Assembly (NCBI GenBank): GCA_047501485.1
Contig: JAZDRN010000011.1
Coordinates: 24,156-88,155 of the forward strand
Direction of reading: 5' to 3'
DNA: 64,000 nucleotides
Origin: Ancrocorticia sp047501485
GTDB lineage: Bacteria > Actinomycetota > Actinomycetes > Actinomycetales > Actinomycetaceae
Shown here: positions 8,588 to 18,168 of the stretch, one piece after another
Layout of the letters: the number at the start of each line of letters is the position of its first letter
Numbering within the stretch: the first letter of the stretch is position 1
Program-made: the position numbers and the translations under genes
Notes under the pieces: model-generated
What the model saw: only the letters and a program-made list of their open reading frames with translations
Told to the model about the DNA's origin: nothing
The model's database searches: none

Positions 8588-9057
8588 TCAGATGCGCCCG
8601 CGAAGTCGTTTTGCCGCCATGCCTCGTAGACGGCAATCGAAGCGGAGTTCGCGAGGTTGAGTGAACGAAGGTGCGGCATCATCGGGATACGCAGTGCCTT
8701 GTCCACGCTCGGGTGCGCGATGATCTCGGGTGGTAGGCCGGTTGGCTCCGGCCCGAAGAGAAGGACGTCTCCAGGGCGGTAGGAGACCTCGGCGAAGCTG
8801 TTGCTCGTATGTCCCGTGAAGGCGAATATGCGCTGGTCCGGAACGTTTTCCAGCAGGTCATCGAAGTTCGGATGAACCTGTAGATCCGCGAGATCGTGGT
8901 AATCCAGGCCTGCTCGCTTGAGGTGGGCGTCGGAGAAATTGAAGCCCAAGGGCTCGACGAGGTGGAGCGTGGAGCCGGTGCATGCCGCCAAGCGGATGGC
9001 GGCACCGGTGTTGCCGGGGATGCGAGGCTCGTAGAAGACGATATGAAACACCCCCAC
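8578..9057 (-). CDS. trmL: tRNA (cytidine/uridine-34 2'-O)-methyltransferase TrmL
   Basis: A SPOUT methyltransferase of 159 residues, the standard TrmL size, with the SPOUT domain only. TrmL methylates the wobble ribose of tRNA-Leu isoacceptors. Diagnostic segments are YEPRIPGNTGAAIRLAACTG (residues 9-28), LLFGPEPTGLP, and the AdoMet knot IPMMPHLRSLNLANSASIAV. It starts at ATG 9057 in a minus-strand direction, preceded by the terminator of the PEBP gene. Its 3' end lies in a 21-bp tandem duplication. Confidence 0.93.
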   Translation of the reverse strand: MGVFHIVFYEPRIPGNTGAAIRLAACTGSTLHLVEPLGFNFSDAHLKRAGLDYHDLADLQVHPNFDDLLENVPDQRIFAFTGHTSNSFAEVSYRPGDVLLFGPEPTGLPPEIIAHPSVDKALRIPMMPHLRSLNLANSASIAVYEAWRQNDFAGASDVS

Positions 9058-9120
9058 ATGCTACTCGCAGCGGCAATGAGGCGTGTCATTCAGCCGGGAG
9101 GCGGATCCGGTGATGAAGGG

Positions 9121-9147
9121 GCGGAGCCCTCTGCCAGAGGGCTCCGC
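9121..9147 (-). terminator. GC-rich hairpin between the PEBP gene and trmL
   Basis: A perfect 12-bp stem (GCGGAGCCCTCT at 9121-9132 with 9136-9147) has a 3-nt loop. It lies after the PEBP stop and before trmL, both on the minus strand. There is no clear U-run. Confidence 0.55.
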
Positions 9148-9211
9148 GAGAGAAGGGGATCGCGCGAGAGAAGGGCGCTTCCAGATGGACGGCAGTGGGG
9201 AAGGGGCCGGG

Positions 9212-9742
9212 CTATCGCTGGTATGTGACTGTCAGGTGAGCGCGCGCGATCGTGTGGAAGAGGGCGTTGAAGGAAAGCGCGGTGGCGGTTATCTCCTCGG
9301 GAGCCAGGTTGAGTGAGGGGACATCGAGGGCATGGACCGTGAAGATGTAGCGATGGACATGGTCGCCCGGAGGCGGGGCCGCCCCGGCGTAGCTGAACTC
9401 GCTGGCGTCATTGCGGATGTGGCTCGCGGCTCCCGGTAGGAAGAGATCTGATTGTCCCGCACCTTGTTCGAGGGATGTGGTCTGCGAATCGAGGTCGAGG
9501 ATGGCCCAGTGCCAGTATCCGGCCGGGGTGGGGGCGTCCGGGTCGAAGCATTCGAGAACGAAACTCTGCGTTTCCTCGGGGAAGCCGCTCCACGATAGTT
9601 GCGGGGACAGGTTCTCGCCGTCGTCGGTGTGGATGACGGGCATGGTTTCGCCCTCTACGAGATCGGAACTGGTGAGGGTGAAAGCTGGGCGCTTGGGAAG
9701 CAATGAGTAGGGCTCTGGCGCGAAAGGTCGTGTGAGATCCAT
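9212..9742 (-). CDS. YbhB/YbcL-family (PEBP, Raf-kinase-inhibitor-like) protein
   Basis: A 176-residue phosphatidylethanolamine-binding-protein homologue of the bacterial YbhB/YbcL type. The PEBP signature is clear: GENLSPQLSWSGFPEETQSF, then DPDAPTPAGYWHWAILDLD with the conserved DPDAP and the ligand-pocket HW, and later PPPGDHVHRYIFTVHALD. There is no signal peptide, so it is probably cytoplasmic. The biochemical role of bacterial PEBPs is poorly defined, and the neighbours give no further clue. Confidence 0.9.
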   Translation of the reverse strand: MDLTRPFAPEPYSLLPKRPAFTLTSSDLVEGETMPVIHTDDGENLSPQLSWSGFPEETQSFVLECFDPDAPTPAGYWHWAILDLDSQTTSLEQGAGQSDLFLPGAASHIRNDASEFSYAGAAPPPGDHVHRYIFTVHALDVPSLNLAPEEITATALSFNALFHTIARAHLTVTYQR

Positions 9743-9905
9743 GTCACCACGCTAAAACATGGGTGAGGAAAACGGTAGGGGCGCTGGATCTTTCGTACCG
9801 GCGTCCTCTGTTTTACCAGGTGGACCGCCCGCAATAAGACGGGGGTATCGACCTTTGTGAAAAACGGGGGTGGAAACGTGTCGGAGGTACGCCCTAGTCT
9901 GAATA

Positions 9906-9921
9906 TCGAACAACAGTTCGA
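9906..9921. promoter_or_regulatory. LexA (SOS) box controlling the imuA'-imuB-dnaE2 operon
   Basis: TCGAAC-AACA-GTTCGA is an exact match to the actinobacterial SOS box TCGAAC-N4-GTTCGA. The symmetry extends one more base on each side. It ends 2 nt before the AAGGAGG ribosome site of the first mutasome gene, so LexA would block transcription at or just past the promoter. Confidence 0.92.
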
Positions 9922-9934
9922 TGAAGGAGGGGTT

Positions 9935-10915
9935 GTGGAAACAATAGAGCGTCTCACAACTGCGCGAAAAATCCTCATGCAGGCGGAAGCGGCAGTGGGC
10001 TTGGACAGAGCACACCCTCCCACATACGGCGCGCATGCCCTACAGATATCGCAAAACGACGGCGCCCCCGAAGAACCGTTGCCGGAGGGCAGAGAGCCGT
10101 TGCCAGATGAAAATGCCGTGAACGCCGGCGGGCGGCCCCTTGCGGTCCAGGATTCGGCCTTCCAGCCCGCCGCATGGTCCACGCAAATGGGATGGTCCGT
10201 TCCCGCTTCCCTGACCGGGGTACTGCCGCACGGTTTGCGGCGGGGTATGACGCTGAGTGTGCGCGGAAGCAGGCTGGCCAGCCTGCTTCTGGCGGGACTG
10301 GCCAGCTCGCAGGGTGCGTGGGTCGCCTGTATCGGAATACCCGATATGAGCTGGGGGATGGCTCTACTCCTGGGGATGGACTTCGACCGTGTGATCCTCG
10401 TGCCCGAATACAGGGATCGCGTTCTTCCACAGGCTATTTCCACTGCTATCGACGGATTTGATGTTGTTGTGGTCGGCCAACGGGTATTCCTTGATTCCCG
10501 TGAAAAGAGGCTCTTGTCGCGCCGCGCGCTTTCCCGGAAAGTGCTTCTGATCGCGGAAGGGTGGGAAAGCCGGGAACAGGTGCAGGGGCAACTTGCAGGA
10601 GTAGAGGGACCTCGCGGCGGCAGCGGGCACATCAACGCCTTGAACCTGGATATGTCCCGGCCCGGGGGAAGGCCTTGCCGTGTTGCCGTCACCCAGCGAG
10701 GCTGGCAGACGCGCGAAGTCGTCCGTTCTGTTCCGCGACTCGATACGGATGGGGCCGAAACGAGTGGGGCGAGGCTCGGCAGCATGCAGGGAGCGTCGGT
10801 GCGCAGCCACGGGCACAAGAACGGCAGGAATGTGAGAGGGATCGGTGAAAACCTGGAAGGAAACGCTGGAAAGGCCATGGGGACGCAAAGAGCGTTAAAG
10901 GTTGTGCTTTCATGA
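9935..10915 (+). CDS. imuA': ImuA'-like mutasome protein
   Basis: The first gene of the actinobacterial mutasome cassette; ImuA' connects the damage-tolerance complex and, in mycobacteria, binds ImuB. About 326 residues with a degenerate RecA-like core: a glycine-rich SVRGSRLASLLLAGLASSQG segment where a Walker region would be, without a complete P-loop GKT. The last 90 residues are basic and low complexity. I take GTG 9935 because AAGGAGG (9924-9930) directly precedes it and because upstream in-frame GTG codons (9857, 9878) would make the LexA box part of the coding sequence. It overlaps imuB by 4 nt (ATGA). Confidence 0.85.
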   Translation: METIERLTTARKILMQAEAAVGLDRAHPPTYGAHALQISQNDGAPEEPLPEGREPLPDENAVNAGGRPLAVQDSAFQPAAWSTQMGWSVPASLTGVLPHGLRRGMTLSVRGSRLASLLLAGLASSQGAWVACIGIPDMSWGMALLLGMDFDRVILVPEYRDRVLPQAISTAIDGFDVVVVGQRVFLDSREKRLLSRRALSRKVLLIAEGWESREQVQGQLAGVEGPRGGSGHINALNLDMSRPGGRPCRVAVTQRGWQTREVVRSVPRLDTDGAETSGARLGSMQGASVRSHGHKNGRNVRGIGENLEGNAGKAMGTQRALKVVLS

Positions 10916-12495
10916 GTTATCGCGAGGAAATCGATGTGAGCCATGGAGGAGTGTGGATACCCAATTGGCCGGTGACCGCCGCTGAATTGGCGGGTGAAGT
11001 TCCGGTGGGGGTTCCCGCTGCTGTGTGCGGCAACCGTGGTGTGCTGGCCGTCAATGCATGGGCAAGCCGCGAAGGCATCGAAGTCGGCATGGGCAAGCGT
11101 CTTGCGCATTCTCTGTGCCCGGATACGGTGCTGCTCGCCCCCGATGCCGAACGCGATGTCCGCCGTTTCGAACCGGTACTGCGGGCCCTCGATCATCACA
11201 TTGCCCGCATCACGGTCCTGGAACCCGGAAGCGTCCTTTTCTCCGCTCGCGGAGCATTGCGCAGCACGGGCTCTCCAGAGGCGCTGGCGGACGCCATCGT
11301 TGGAGAGATCGCGGAGATCGCCGGATGCGAAGCGCAGGTGGGGTTCGCCAATGGAACGCTGGCGACGTTGCTCGCCACTCGGGAGAACTCCCTTGTCCGG
11401 TCGCAGGGCAGTTCCGCCTACCTTCACGGTCAACGCACATCGGTGCTTCTGCTGGCGGTCACGACACCCCGGATGCGCGTCGAACTCACAGACTGCATCG
11501 AACTTCTCGACAGATTGGGAGTGAGGACTCTCGGGGGCATACACAGGATGGGAAGGTCCGCGCTCGCGACCCGTTTCGGAAGCACGGGGTTGTTCATCTG
11601 GCAGCTTGTGAGCGGTGAGGACGTTCGGATGCCGGATCCCAAGAGGTCCACGCCGGATTTTGGCTTTGCCAGAGCATTCGAACCTCCGTTGGAGAATGCG
11701 CAACAGGCGGCCTTCGCGGCCAGGCAACTCGCCACCGATCTGGCTGAGGAAATGGCTGCTCGCTCTCTAGGTGGAGGCCGCCTCACGATCACGGCCAACC
11801 TCGTCAATGGGAATGAGTTGCAGCGCGCGTGGGTGCTCGATGGCGGCGGGGTCAAGGATGTGGTCGATCGGGTGCGCTGGCAGCTGGGAAGTTGGGTGGA
11901 CAGCGCCGAGGAGGGAGCGGCAGTGGCCCGCCTGGAGCTGGCGATGACCGACCTTCTTCCCGCAGGTCGGCGCCAGCAACCGTTGTGGGGCGGAAAGGGC
12001 GTCCATGAGGAACAATCGGGACGATCGGCTGTGCGGCTACAGAGTCTTCTGGGAGAAGAATCGGTGCGTGTGCCCCAGAAGATAGGCGGACGTGTACCCA
12101 GTGAAAGATTTGGGGACAGGGCGTGGAATGAGGCGAAGGGTAGTTCCGCGGCTGCGGAACTACCCTGGCCGGGCTCGATTCCCGATCCGGCTCCGAGCAT
12201 CGTGCACCCCACGCCGCTACCCGTGGAGGTCTATGCCGATTGCGGGCATCCGTTGCGGGTGAGCGGTGAAGGTGTGCTCGCATGTGCGGGTGGGTGCGAG
12301 GATCCGGAACCGGCTGTTGTGCAGGAAACAAACTGTACTTTTCCCGTGACAGACTTTTCGGGGCCCTGGGTGATGGAACAACGGTGGTGGGCGGATTGCC
12401 AGCGCCGCGCCTACCTGCAGGTGGTGGGGTCTGACAGTGCGCTGCTTGTCTACATAGAGGGCGGGCAGTGGCAGGAGGAGGGGCGCTATGCCTAG
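10912..12495 (+). CDS. imuB: ImuB, catalytically inactive Y-family polymerase-like protein
   Basis: A 527-residue DinB/UmuC-fold protein that acts as adaptor between the beta clamp and DnaE2 rather than as a polymerase. The usual acidic active-site motifs are missing: the DMDxFF position reads WIPNWPVTAAELAG and the SxDE position FSARGALRS, as expected for ImuB. The little-finger-like region follows, and the C-terminus (YADCGHPLRV, then CAGGCEDPEP and FSGPWVMEQRWW) is the domain that contacts ImuA' and DnaE2. The start ATG overlaps the imuA' stop, and the 3' end overlaps dnaE2 by 8 nt, so the three genes are translationally coupled. Confidence 0.92.
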   Translation: MSYREEIDVSHGGVWIPNWPVTAAELAGEVPVGVPAAVCGNRGVLAVNAWASREGIEVGMGKRLAHSLCPDTVLLAPDAERDVRRFEPVLRALDHHIARITVLEPGSVLFSARGALRSTGSPEALADAIVGEIAEIAGCEAQVGFANGTLATLLATRENSLVRSQGSSAYLHGQRTSVLLLAVTTPRMRVELTDCIELLDRLGVRTLGGIHRMGRSALATRFGSTGLFIWQLVSGEDVRMPDPKRSTPDFGFARAFEPPLENAQQAAFAARQLATDLAEEMAARSLGGGRLTITANLVNGNELQRAWVLDGGGVKDVVDRVRWQLGSWVDSAEEGAAVARLELAMTDLLPAGRRQQPLWGGKGVHEEQSGRSAVRLQSLLGEESVRVPQKIGGRVPSERFGDRAWNEAKGSSAAAELPWPGSIPDPAPSIVHPTPLPVEVYADCGHPLRVSGEGVLACAGGCEDPEPAVVQETNCTFPVTDFSGPWVMEQRWWADCQRRAYLQVVGSDSALLVYIEGGQWQEEGRYA

Positions 12496-15400
12496 AAGAA
12501 GAGTTCCCTATGCGGAGCTTCACGCGCATTCCGCCTATAGTTTCCTCGATGGAGCTTCCCTGCCCTCCGAACTGGTGGAACGGGCATGCGAGCTGGAACT
12601 CGATGCCTTGGCTCTCACGGATCATGACGGCTTTCCGGGAGTCGTCCAGCTGGCGGAGGCGGCCCGCACGGCGGGCCTTCCCGTTGCCGTGGGCACCGAG
12701 CTGAGTCTTGCCCAACAGGGAGTGCGGATGGGGCAGGCCGATCCGCAGGCTGAACATCTTCTCATCCTCGCTCGCCATGCGCAGGGCTACCGGACCCTCT
12801 CACGCACGATCGGTAAGGCCATGCTCGCCAGTGGGAGAAAAGGCGAGGCCCACTACACCCTCGAAGGTCTGGCCGAAGCTGCTGGAAATGACTGGATGGT
12901 TTTGACGGGATGCCGTAAAGGAGCGGTTTGCCGCGCCTTGGAAAGCAGTCCGGGGGTGTGGGCCCCGGAACGGGCAGCACGGGAGCTCGATCGCCTCATC
13001 GATGCCTTCGGGCGGGACAACGTGGTCATGGAATTGACCGCATCGGGCTCTCCCCTGGACCGTGAGCGTTGCATCCTCTTGTCGGAACTTGCAGAAAAGG
13101 GCGGAGTCGAAGCGATCGTCACCGGCAACGTGCACTATGCGCGGGCAACAGATCGTCCGGTGGCAGATGTGCTGGCAGCCACTCGTGCGCGGATGACCCT
13201 CCCCGAGATCAATCCCTACCTGCCTGCCTCAGGGCAGTATCTGCGCTCAGGTGCTCAGATGAGGGAGATACATCGCGAGCATCCTCGGGCGGTGGAGGCG
13301 GCAGCACGTCTCGCACGCGAATGCGTGTTCGACCTGGTTCTCGTGGCACCTGAACTTCCACCGTTTCCGGTTCCGCAGGGGCATACCGAGGGTACGTGGC
13401 TACGCCAGCTCACCCATGAGAGGGCTCTGCAGCGCTACGGGAATCGACAGAAGAATCCGGAGGCATGGAAGATCATCGATCACGAACTGGAGGTGATCTC
13501 CGGCCTTGGCTTTCCCGGATACTTCCTCATCGTGGAGGAAATCGTTTCCTTCTGCGCGCAGAAGGGAATCTGGTGTCAGGGGAGGGGGTCCGCGGCGAAT
13601 TCGGCCGTGTGCTTCGCGCTGGGTATCACAGCCGTCGACGCCGTACAGCATAAGATGCTTTTCGAGCGCTTTCTTTCCGCCGATCGTGTGGGGCCCCCGG
13701 ATATCGATCTGGATATCGAGTCGGGGCGCCGGGAAGAAGTCATCCAGCATGTCTATCACCGCTACGGAAGGGAATGCGCTGCTCAGGTCGCTAACACCAT
13801 CACCTATCGTCCACGCTCCGCCATCCGCGATGCAGCACGTGCATTCGGCTATGACCAGGGGCAGGCCGATCAATGGTCAGAAGGGGTTGAGCACCGCGTT
13901 CCCCGGACCAAGGGTCGTACCCCGGACCCCACGAATGAGCTTCACGCCACGCAGGGCAAGGAGTTCGTCGCTCGCCACGGCCGCGCGGCGGGATTCGCAA
14001 AGAACTGGGAAACCGGAGCCATTCCTGACGACGTCGCCCACGTGGCCGCACGGTTGCAGAAACTTCCCCGTCACCTGGGGATTCACTCGGGAGGAATGGT
14101 GCTGTGCGATCGTCCCGTGATCGATGTGTGCCCCGTGGGATGGGCGAATATGCCCGATCGTACCGTCCTGCAGTGGGATAAGGAGGATTGCGCGGAAGCG
14201 GGCCTGGTCAAATTCGACCTGCTGGGTCTGGGAATGTTGACGGCATTGCGTATTGCCTTCACCTTCTTGACTGAGAGGGGGATCCTTGGAGCGGATGGGA
14301 AGCCGCTGAGTCTGCACAACCTACCGCAGGAGGACCCCGGCGTTTACAAGCTACTGCAGGCCGCAGATACGGTGGGAGTCTTTCAGGTCGAATCGCGCGC
14401 CCAGATGGCCACTCTGCCGCGGCTTCACCCGGAAGAGTTCTATGACATCGTTGTTGAAGTGGCTCTCATCCGTCCCGGGCCCATCCAAGGGCAGTCGGTG
14501 AATCCCTATCTGCAGCGCCGCAGAGAAGTTCGACGCGGGAAGAAGAAAGAGGAATTCGACTACCCGCACGAGCTTCTTCGTCCCGCTCTGGAAAAGACTT
14601 TGGGGGTTCCTCTCTTCCAGGAACAGCTCATGCAGATAGCCATCGATGCGGCGGGGTTCACGCCGAGTGATGCCGACAAGCTGCGTAAGGCCATGGGATC
14701 GAAACGCTCTCACGAGCGAATGGAGGAGCTGCGAGAGGATCTCCTGGCGGGGATGGCAGAGCATGGTATCGCTCGCGAGGTGGCCGAAGGGATCTATGAG
14801 AAGCTCCAGGCCTTCGCAGAGTTCGGATTCCCCGAATCTCACGCCTTTTCCTTCGCCTACCTCGTCTACGCATCGGCATGGCTCAAGGTTCACCACCCGG
14901 AGGAGTTCTACGCGGGGCTTCTCGCGGCACAACCCATGGGCTTCTACTCCCCGCAGTCCCTCGTGGCAGACGCCCGCCTACACGGGGTTCTCGTCTTGCC
15001 ACCCGATGTGATGAGCTCGCAGGAAGAGGCCGCCGTCGAACAGAGGGAAGAGAGGGAGGTGACCCCCCATCCGCTGGTGCATACCGATTCCGCGCGCGCC
15101 GTACGGCTGGGGTTGTCGGCGATTCGTGGACTCGGCGAAGCCGGAACCCGAATCCTGCGCGCTCGTGAGGAGGGAGCTTTCAAAAATGCCGCTGATCTTT
15201 CATATCGTGCGCAGCTGTCGAGGCAGGATATCGAGGCCCTCTCTTCGGCGGGAGCTCTCGAATCTCTTGGGACCGGTAGGCGTGAGGGCATATGGCTGGC
15301 GCATGCTCTGGAGGATCGGGGAATTCTGCGTGGCATGTGGTACCAGCCGACGATTCCGGGCACCGAGGCTGTAGGGGAATCGCCACCGCTCGCGGCCATG

Positions 15401-15811
15401 AGTGAGGCAGAGTCCACGGACGTCGATATCCGCATGACGGGTGTATCGACGTCAGCCTATCCCACCCAGTTTCTCCGCCCAGAGCTGGACAAACGTCATG
15501 TACTGCGCATTGCCGAGCTGGGGGAGGTGCTAGAAGGGGAGAGGGTTTTCGTTGCGGGGGTCGTCACGCACAGGCAACGCCCGCACACGGCCCAGGGCAT
15601 CACCTTTATCTCTTTGGAGGATGAGACCGGGCTTCTCAACGTTATGTGCTCGCAGGGCCTGTGGAGCCGGTATCGCGATGTGGCTCGTCGAAGCCAGGGG
15701 CTCATCATTCGCGGGATGGTGGAGCGGGGAGATGGCGCTATGAATTTTGTTGCTGACCAGTTGGAGAAGCTGTCCTTCAATGTGTCTTTGCGCTCGAGGG
15801 ATTTCCGGTGA
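12488..15811 (+). CDS. dnaE2: Error-prone DNA polymerase III alpha subunit DnaE2
   Basis: A C-family polymerase of 1107 residues used for mutagenic translesion synthesis after DNA damage. The N-terminal PHP domain begins YAELHAHSAYSFLDGASLP and includes ALTDHDGFPG. The polymerase catalytic aspartates are in GPPDIDLDIESGRREE (about residue 400), and the third in VKFDLLGLGMLT. The helix-hairpin-helix region (AIRGLGEAGTRIL) and a C-terminal OB fold (VFVAGVVTHRQRPHTAQG) follow. No clamp-binding tail is obvious, in line with dependence on ImuB. Last gene of the SOS-controlled operon. Confidence 0.95.
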   Translation: MPRRRVPYAELHAHSAYSFLDGASLPSELVERACELELDALALTDHDGFPGVVQLAEAARTAGLPVAVGTELSLAQQGVRMGQADPQAEHLLILARHAQGYRTLSRTIGKAMLASGRKGEAHYTLEGLAEAAGNDWMVLTGCRKGAVCRALESSPGVWAPERAARELDRLIDAFGRDNVVMELTASGSPLDRERCILLSELAEKGGVEAIVTGNVHYARATDRPVADVLAATRARMTLPEINPYLPASGQYLRSGAQMREIHREHPRAVEAAARLARECVFDLVLVAPELPPFPVPQGHTEGTWLRQLTHERALQRYGNRQKNPEAWKIIDHELEVISGLGFPGYFLIVEEIVSFCAQKGIWCQGRGSAANSAVCFALGITAVDAVQHKMLFERFLSADRVGPPDIDLDIESGRREEVIQHVYHRYGRECAAQVANTITYRPRSAIRDAARAFGYDQGQADQWSEGVEHRVPRTKGRTPDPTNELHATQGKEFVARHGRAAGFAKNWETGAIPDDVAHVAARLQKLPRHLGIHSGGMVLCDRPVIDVCPVGWANMPDRTVLQWDKEDCAEAGLVKFDLLGLGMLTALRIAFTFLTERGILGADGKPLSLHNLPQEDPGVYKLLQAADTVGVFQVESRAQMATLPRLHPEEFYDIVVEVALIRPGPIQGQSVNPYLQRRREVRRGKKKEEFDYPHELLRPALEKTLGVPLFQEQLMQIAIDAAGFTPSDADKLRKAMGSKRSHERMEELREDLLAGMAEHGIAREVAEGIYEKLQAFAEFGFPESHAFSFAYLVYASAWLKVHHPEEFYAGLLAAQPMGFYSPQSLVADARLHGVLVLPPDVMSSQEEAAVEQREEREVTPHPLVHTDSARAVRLGLSAIRGLGEAGTRILRAREEGAFKNAADLSYRAQLSRQDIEALSSAGALESLGTGRREGIWLAHALEDRGILRGMWYQPTIPGTEAVGESPPLAAMSEAESTDVDIRMTGVSTSAYPTQFLRPELDKRHVLRIAELGEVLEGERVFVAGVVTHRQRPHTAQGITFISLEDETGLLNVMCSQGLWSRYRDVARRSQGLIIRGMVERGDGAMNFVADQLEKLSFNVSLRSRDFR

Positions 15812-15939
15812 GAGCACGAATATCTCTCAGGGGAAGGCATGGATTACTCCCTCAACGAATACGGCACGTGCGTGAGCGCCGTGGCTGACATGTCCTCATT
15901 GGTAACGGCTACTATGGTCTACTAGGAAAGGCGGGTGTT

Positions 15940-16494
15940 ATGGCTGCATACCTCAAGGTGATTCTCCGTTTAGCGGCTAAGGCTGGGCCGGTTGCCCTTA
16001 TTGTGGCGAAAGAACTCGCACCACAGATTCAGCGGATACTGAAGGACAATCCCAATGCCTTCTCCGCTCTGACGGGACGCTTCCAAAAAGTCATCGGCTC
16101 CAAAGAAGAGGGAAACACCCCCAAAGGCTTGGAGAGCCGAAGCATCGTGTTGCGTGAACAGGTGACCTACCTGTATGCCTCCGCCAATACCGCGGACGTG
16201 GCGCGGCAGGCGATCGCCTGGCGTAACGAGCTGGAAGCCATCGAACGTGCCCTCCCCATCGTGAAAGTGATGAGACGAGGCCAGCAGATCAGCGAACGCC
16301 GTAAGATCTCCAAGCGTCTGGACGAATTATCGGCCCACATACTGGCGGCGAGTTTGGTCGACGACGTGGAGGACGCCGTCGTCGTCCATGACGGGACAAC
16401 TGAAAACGAGGCAGGCCCTGATTCGCCGTCGTCCGCCGAAACTCCGAGTCCTGATAGCACGGGTGAGCACCCCGAAACAGGCCAGAAATTATAA
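15940..16494 (+). CDS. Unrecognised actinobacterial protein, basic N-terminus and acidic tail
   Basis: A 184-residue protein I do not recognise. Residues 1-45 are amphipathic and basic (VILRLAAKAGPVALIVAKEL), residues 65-140 look all-helical (VLREQVTYLYASANTADVAR then ELEAIERALPIVKVMRRGQQ), and the last 35 are acidic, Ser/Pro-rich and probably disordered. There is no signal peptide or convincing membrane helix. It starts 128 nt after dnaE2 with its own AGGAAAGG-type ribosome site, so it need not belong to the SOS operon. A strong terminator follows directly. Confidence 0.75.
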   Translation: MAAYLKVILRLAAKAGPVALIVAKELAPQIQRILKDNPNAFSALTGRFQKVIGSKEEGNTPKGLESRSIVLREQVTYLYASANTADVARQAIAWRNELEAIERALPIVKVMRRGQQISERRKISKRLDELSAHILAASLVDDVEDAVVVHDGTTENEAGPDSPSSAETPSPDSTGEHPETGQKL

Positions 16495-16501
16495 CCAGCA
16501 C

Positions 16502-16541
16502 AGCCGGGAACGCTGATCGAAAGATCGGGTTCCCGGCTTTC
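16502..16541 (+). terminator. Intrinsic terminator after the 184-aa protein gene
   Basis: Arms AGCCGGGAAC (16502-16511) and its complement (16529-16538) enclose a GATC-GAAA-GATC inner hairpin and are followed by TTT. It begins 8 nt after the stop codon. Confidence 0.75.
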
Positions 16542-16699
16542 AGCAATCTTTCCGGAAGCCTTTCAATGCGAAGATCTGTGAAAAGACCATAGGATAATAC
16601 GAAGGGTAGAGCTGGCCTGTCACTGAGGCGTGATGTCTCCGCACGATATGCAGGGGGCTGGCGACACATACCCATGGTGACAATGAGAAATGGGGCGGG

Positions 16700-18022
16700 A
16701 TGTCCAATCGACCTGAGTCAAGTGCAGTCGCAAAGATGCAGCGCGCGGGCATAGGGGAGTCCGAGATAGCTTCGTTTGTCCGTGTCTTGCGGCGCGTTGT
16801 CGCGGGAGAGAAGGCGCTCTTACCGGAAGAGACGATCGAACCGTTGTCCGATCCCGACCATCTCGATGAAATCGAGAACATCGACGTCGATAGTGACGCG
16901 TTGAAAAAGACCGCGGTACTCAAGCTCAACGGAGGAATTGGTACCACCATGGGGCTCAAAGGCCCCAAATCTCTGCTCGAAGCCCATGGCGGCAAGAGCT
17001 TCCTGGACATCGCCATCTTGCAGATCCAGCGGCTGCGCGCGACATACGGTGCCGAGCTGCCTTTCATCCTGCTCAACTCGACGGCGACGCAATCGCAGAC
17101 GAACGCCGCTTTGCAAGGCCGGGGGCTCGAGGTCGAGGGCCTGCCGCTCTCGGTGCTGCAAACCGTCGTGCCGCGCCTGGATCCGGTAACGCTGGAGCCT
17201 ATCGAATGGCCCCTCAACTCCTCGCTCGAATGGGCCCCGCCGGGCCATGGAGATCTCTACGGTGTCCTCATCCGTTCCGGCCTTCTCTATGAGCTGCTGG
17301 AGCGGGGCTATCGCTATCTTTTCGTGGCGAATGCCGACAATCTCGGTGCGGTCCCGGACCCGCGTATCGCCACATGGTTCCAGAACACGGGGGCGGATTT
17401 CGCCGCGGAGGTGGTGCGTCGTGACGCAATGGACGTCAAAGGCGGGCATTTCGCCCGGCACCGGGAGAGCGGGACGATCGTACTGCGCGAGTTGGCGCAG
17501 ACCCCGCCCGAAGATCTCCATCACTTCCAGAACGTGCAGCGCCATCCGTTCCTCAATACCAATAACCTGTGGATCAATCTGGAATCGCTGCGCGAGGTGA
17601 GTGAACGGGGAGGCCCCGAACTTCCTCTCATCGTCAATCGCAAGATCATCGATCCGAGTGTGGACCAGGCCCCTGCGATCATCCAGCTGGAGAGTGCCAT
17701 GGGCTCCGCGATCGGTTCCTTCGCTCACTCCGAGCTGCTGGAGGTGGACAACACCCGCTTCATCCCGGTCAAGAAGATGGCGGATCTACTGCTGCTGCGT
17801 TCGGACGCGTTCGAGCTGAATGAGGAGGGTAGGCTCATCGACCGCTGCGAGACTCGGCCGATCGTCTCCCTGGATGACGAATACTTCTCGCGGTTTGAGG
17901 ATTTCAGTGCCCGAGTCCCACAGGTTCCCTCGCTGGTGCAAAGCCGTAGCCTGACCGTCCGGGGCGACGTCGTTATTCCTGAGGGCTACGTGGCGCGTGG
18001 TGATGCGGTCATCAAACCGTGA
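16700..18022 (+). CDS. UTP-glucose-1-phosphate uridylyltransferase, UGP2 (eukaryote-like) type
   Basis: Makes UDP-glucose from UTP and glucose-1-phosphate for cell-envelope sugars and galactose metabolism. The 440-residue protein is of the UDPGP family (as in bifidobacteria), not the GalU family. The nucleotide-binding loop is VLKLNGGIGTTMGLKGPKSL (residues 73-92), followed by FILLNSTATQSQTNA, PPGHGDLYGVL, and a metal-binding segment FVANADNLGA. The C-terminus holds a short beta-helix (LTVRGDVVIPEGY). It has its own promoter region after the preceding terminator. Start ATG 16700 lies next to a GGGGCGGG stretch. Confidence 0.92.
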   Translation: MSNRPESSAVAKMQRAGIGESEIASFVRVLRRVVAGEKALLPEETIEPLSDPDHLDEIENIDVDSDALKKTAVLKLNGGIGTTMGLKGPKSLLEAHGGKSFLDIAILQIQRLRATYGAELPFILLNSTATQSQTNAALQGRGLEVEGLPLSVLQTVVPRLDPVTLEPIEWPLNSSLEWAPPGHGDLYGVLIRSGLLYELLERGYRYLFVANADNLGAVPDPRIATWFQNTGADFAAEVVRRDAMDVKGGHFARHRESGTIVLRELAQTPPEDLHHFQNVQRHPFLNTNNLWINLESLREVSERGGPELPLIVNRKIIDPSVDQAPAIIQLESAMGSAIGSFAHSELLEVDNTRFIPVKKMADLLLLRSDAFELNEEGRLIDRCETRPIVSLDDEYFSRFEDFSARVPQVPSLVQSRSLTVRGDVVIPEGYVARGDAVIKP

Positions 18023-18168
18023 CCCCTGGAGACCCGGCGAGGTTTCGACGGCGGTGTTATCTCGGTCGATTTCGGCGGTTCGGCAACGAAAAGACCGTGG
18101 TGCTGGGAGCCATCTTGACACTCTCCGGAAAAGGCGAGATAGGTCACGCCCAAAGAGGCGCTCTAGTT

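Noticed and set aside
9655..11727. 690-residue open frame on the minus strand
   Set aside because: It runs antisense to the imuA'-imuB operon; its sequence is rich in Pro, Arg and Ser in the pattern produced by reading GC-rich genes on the wrong strand.
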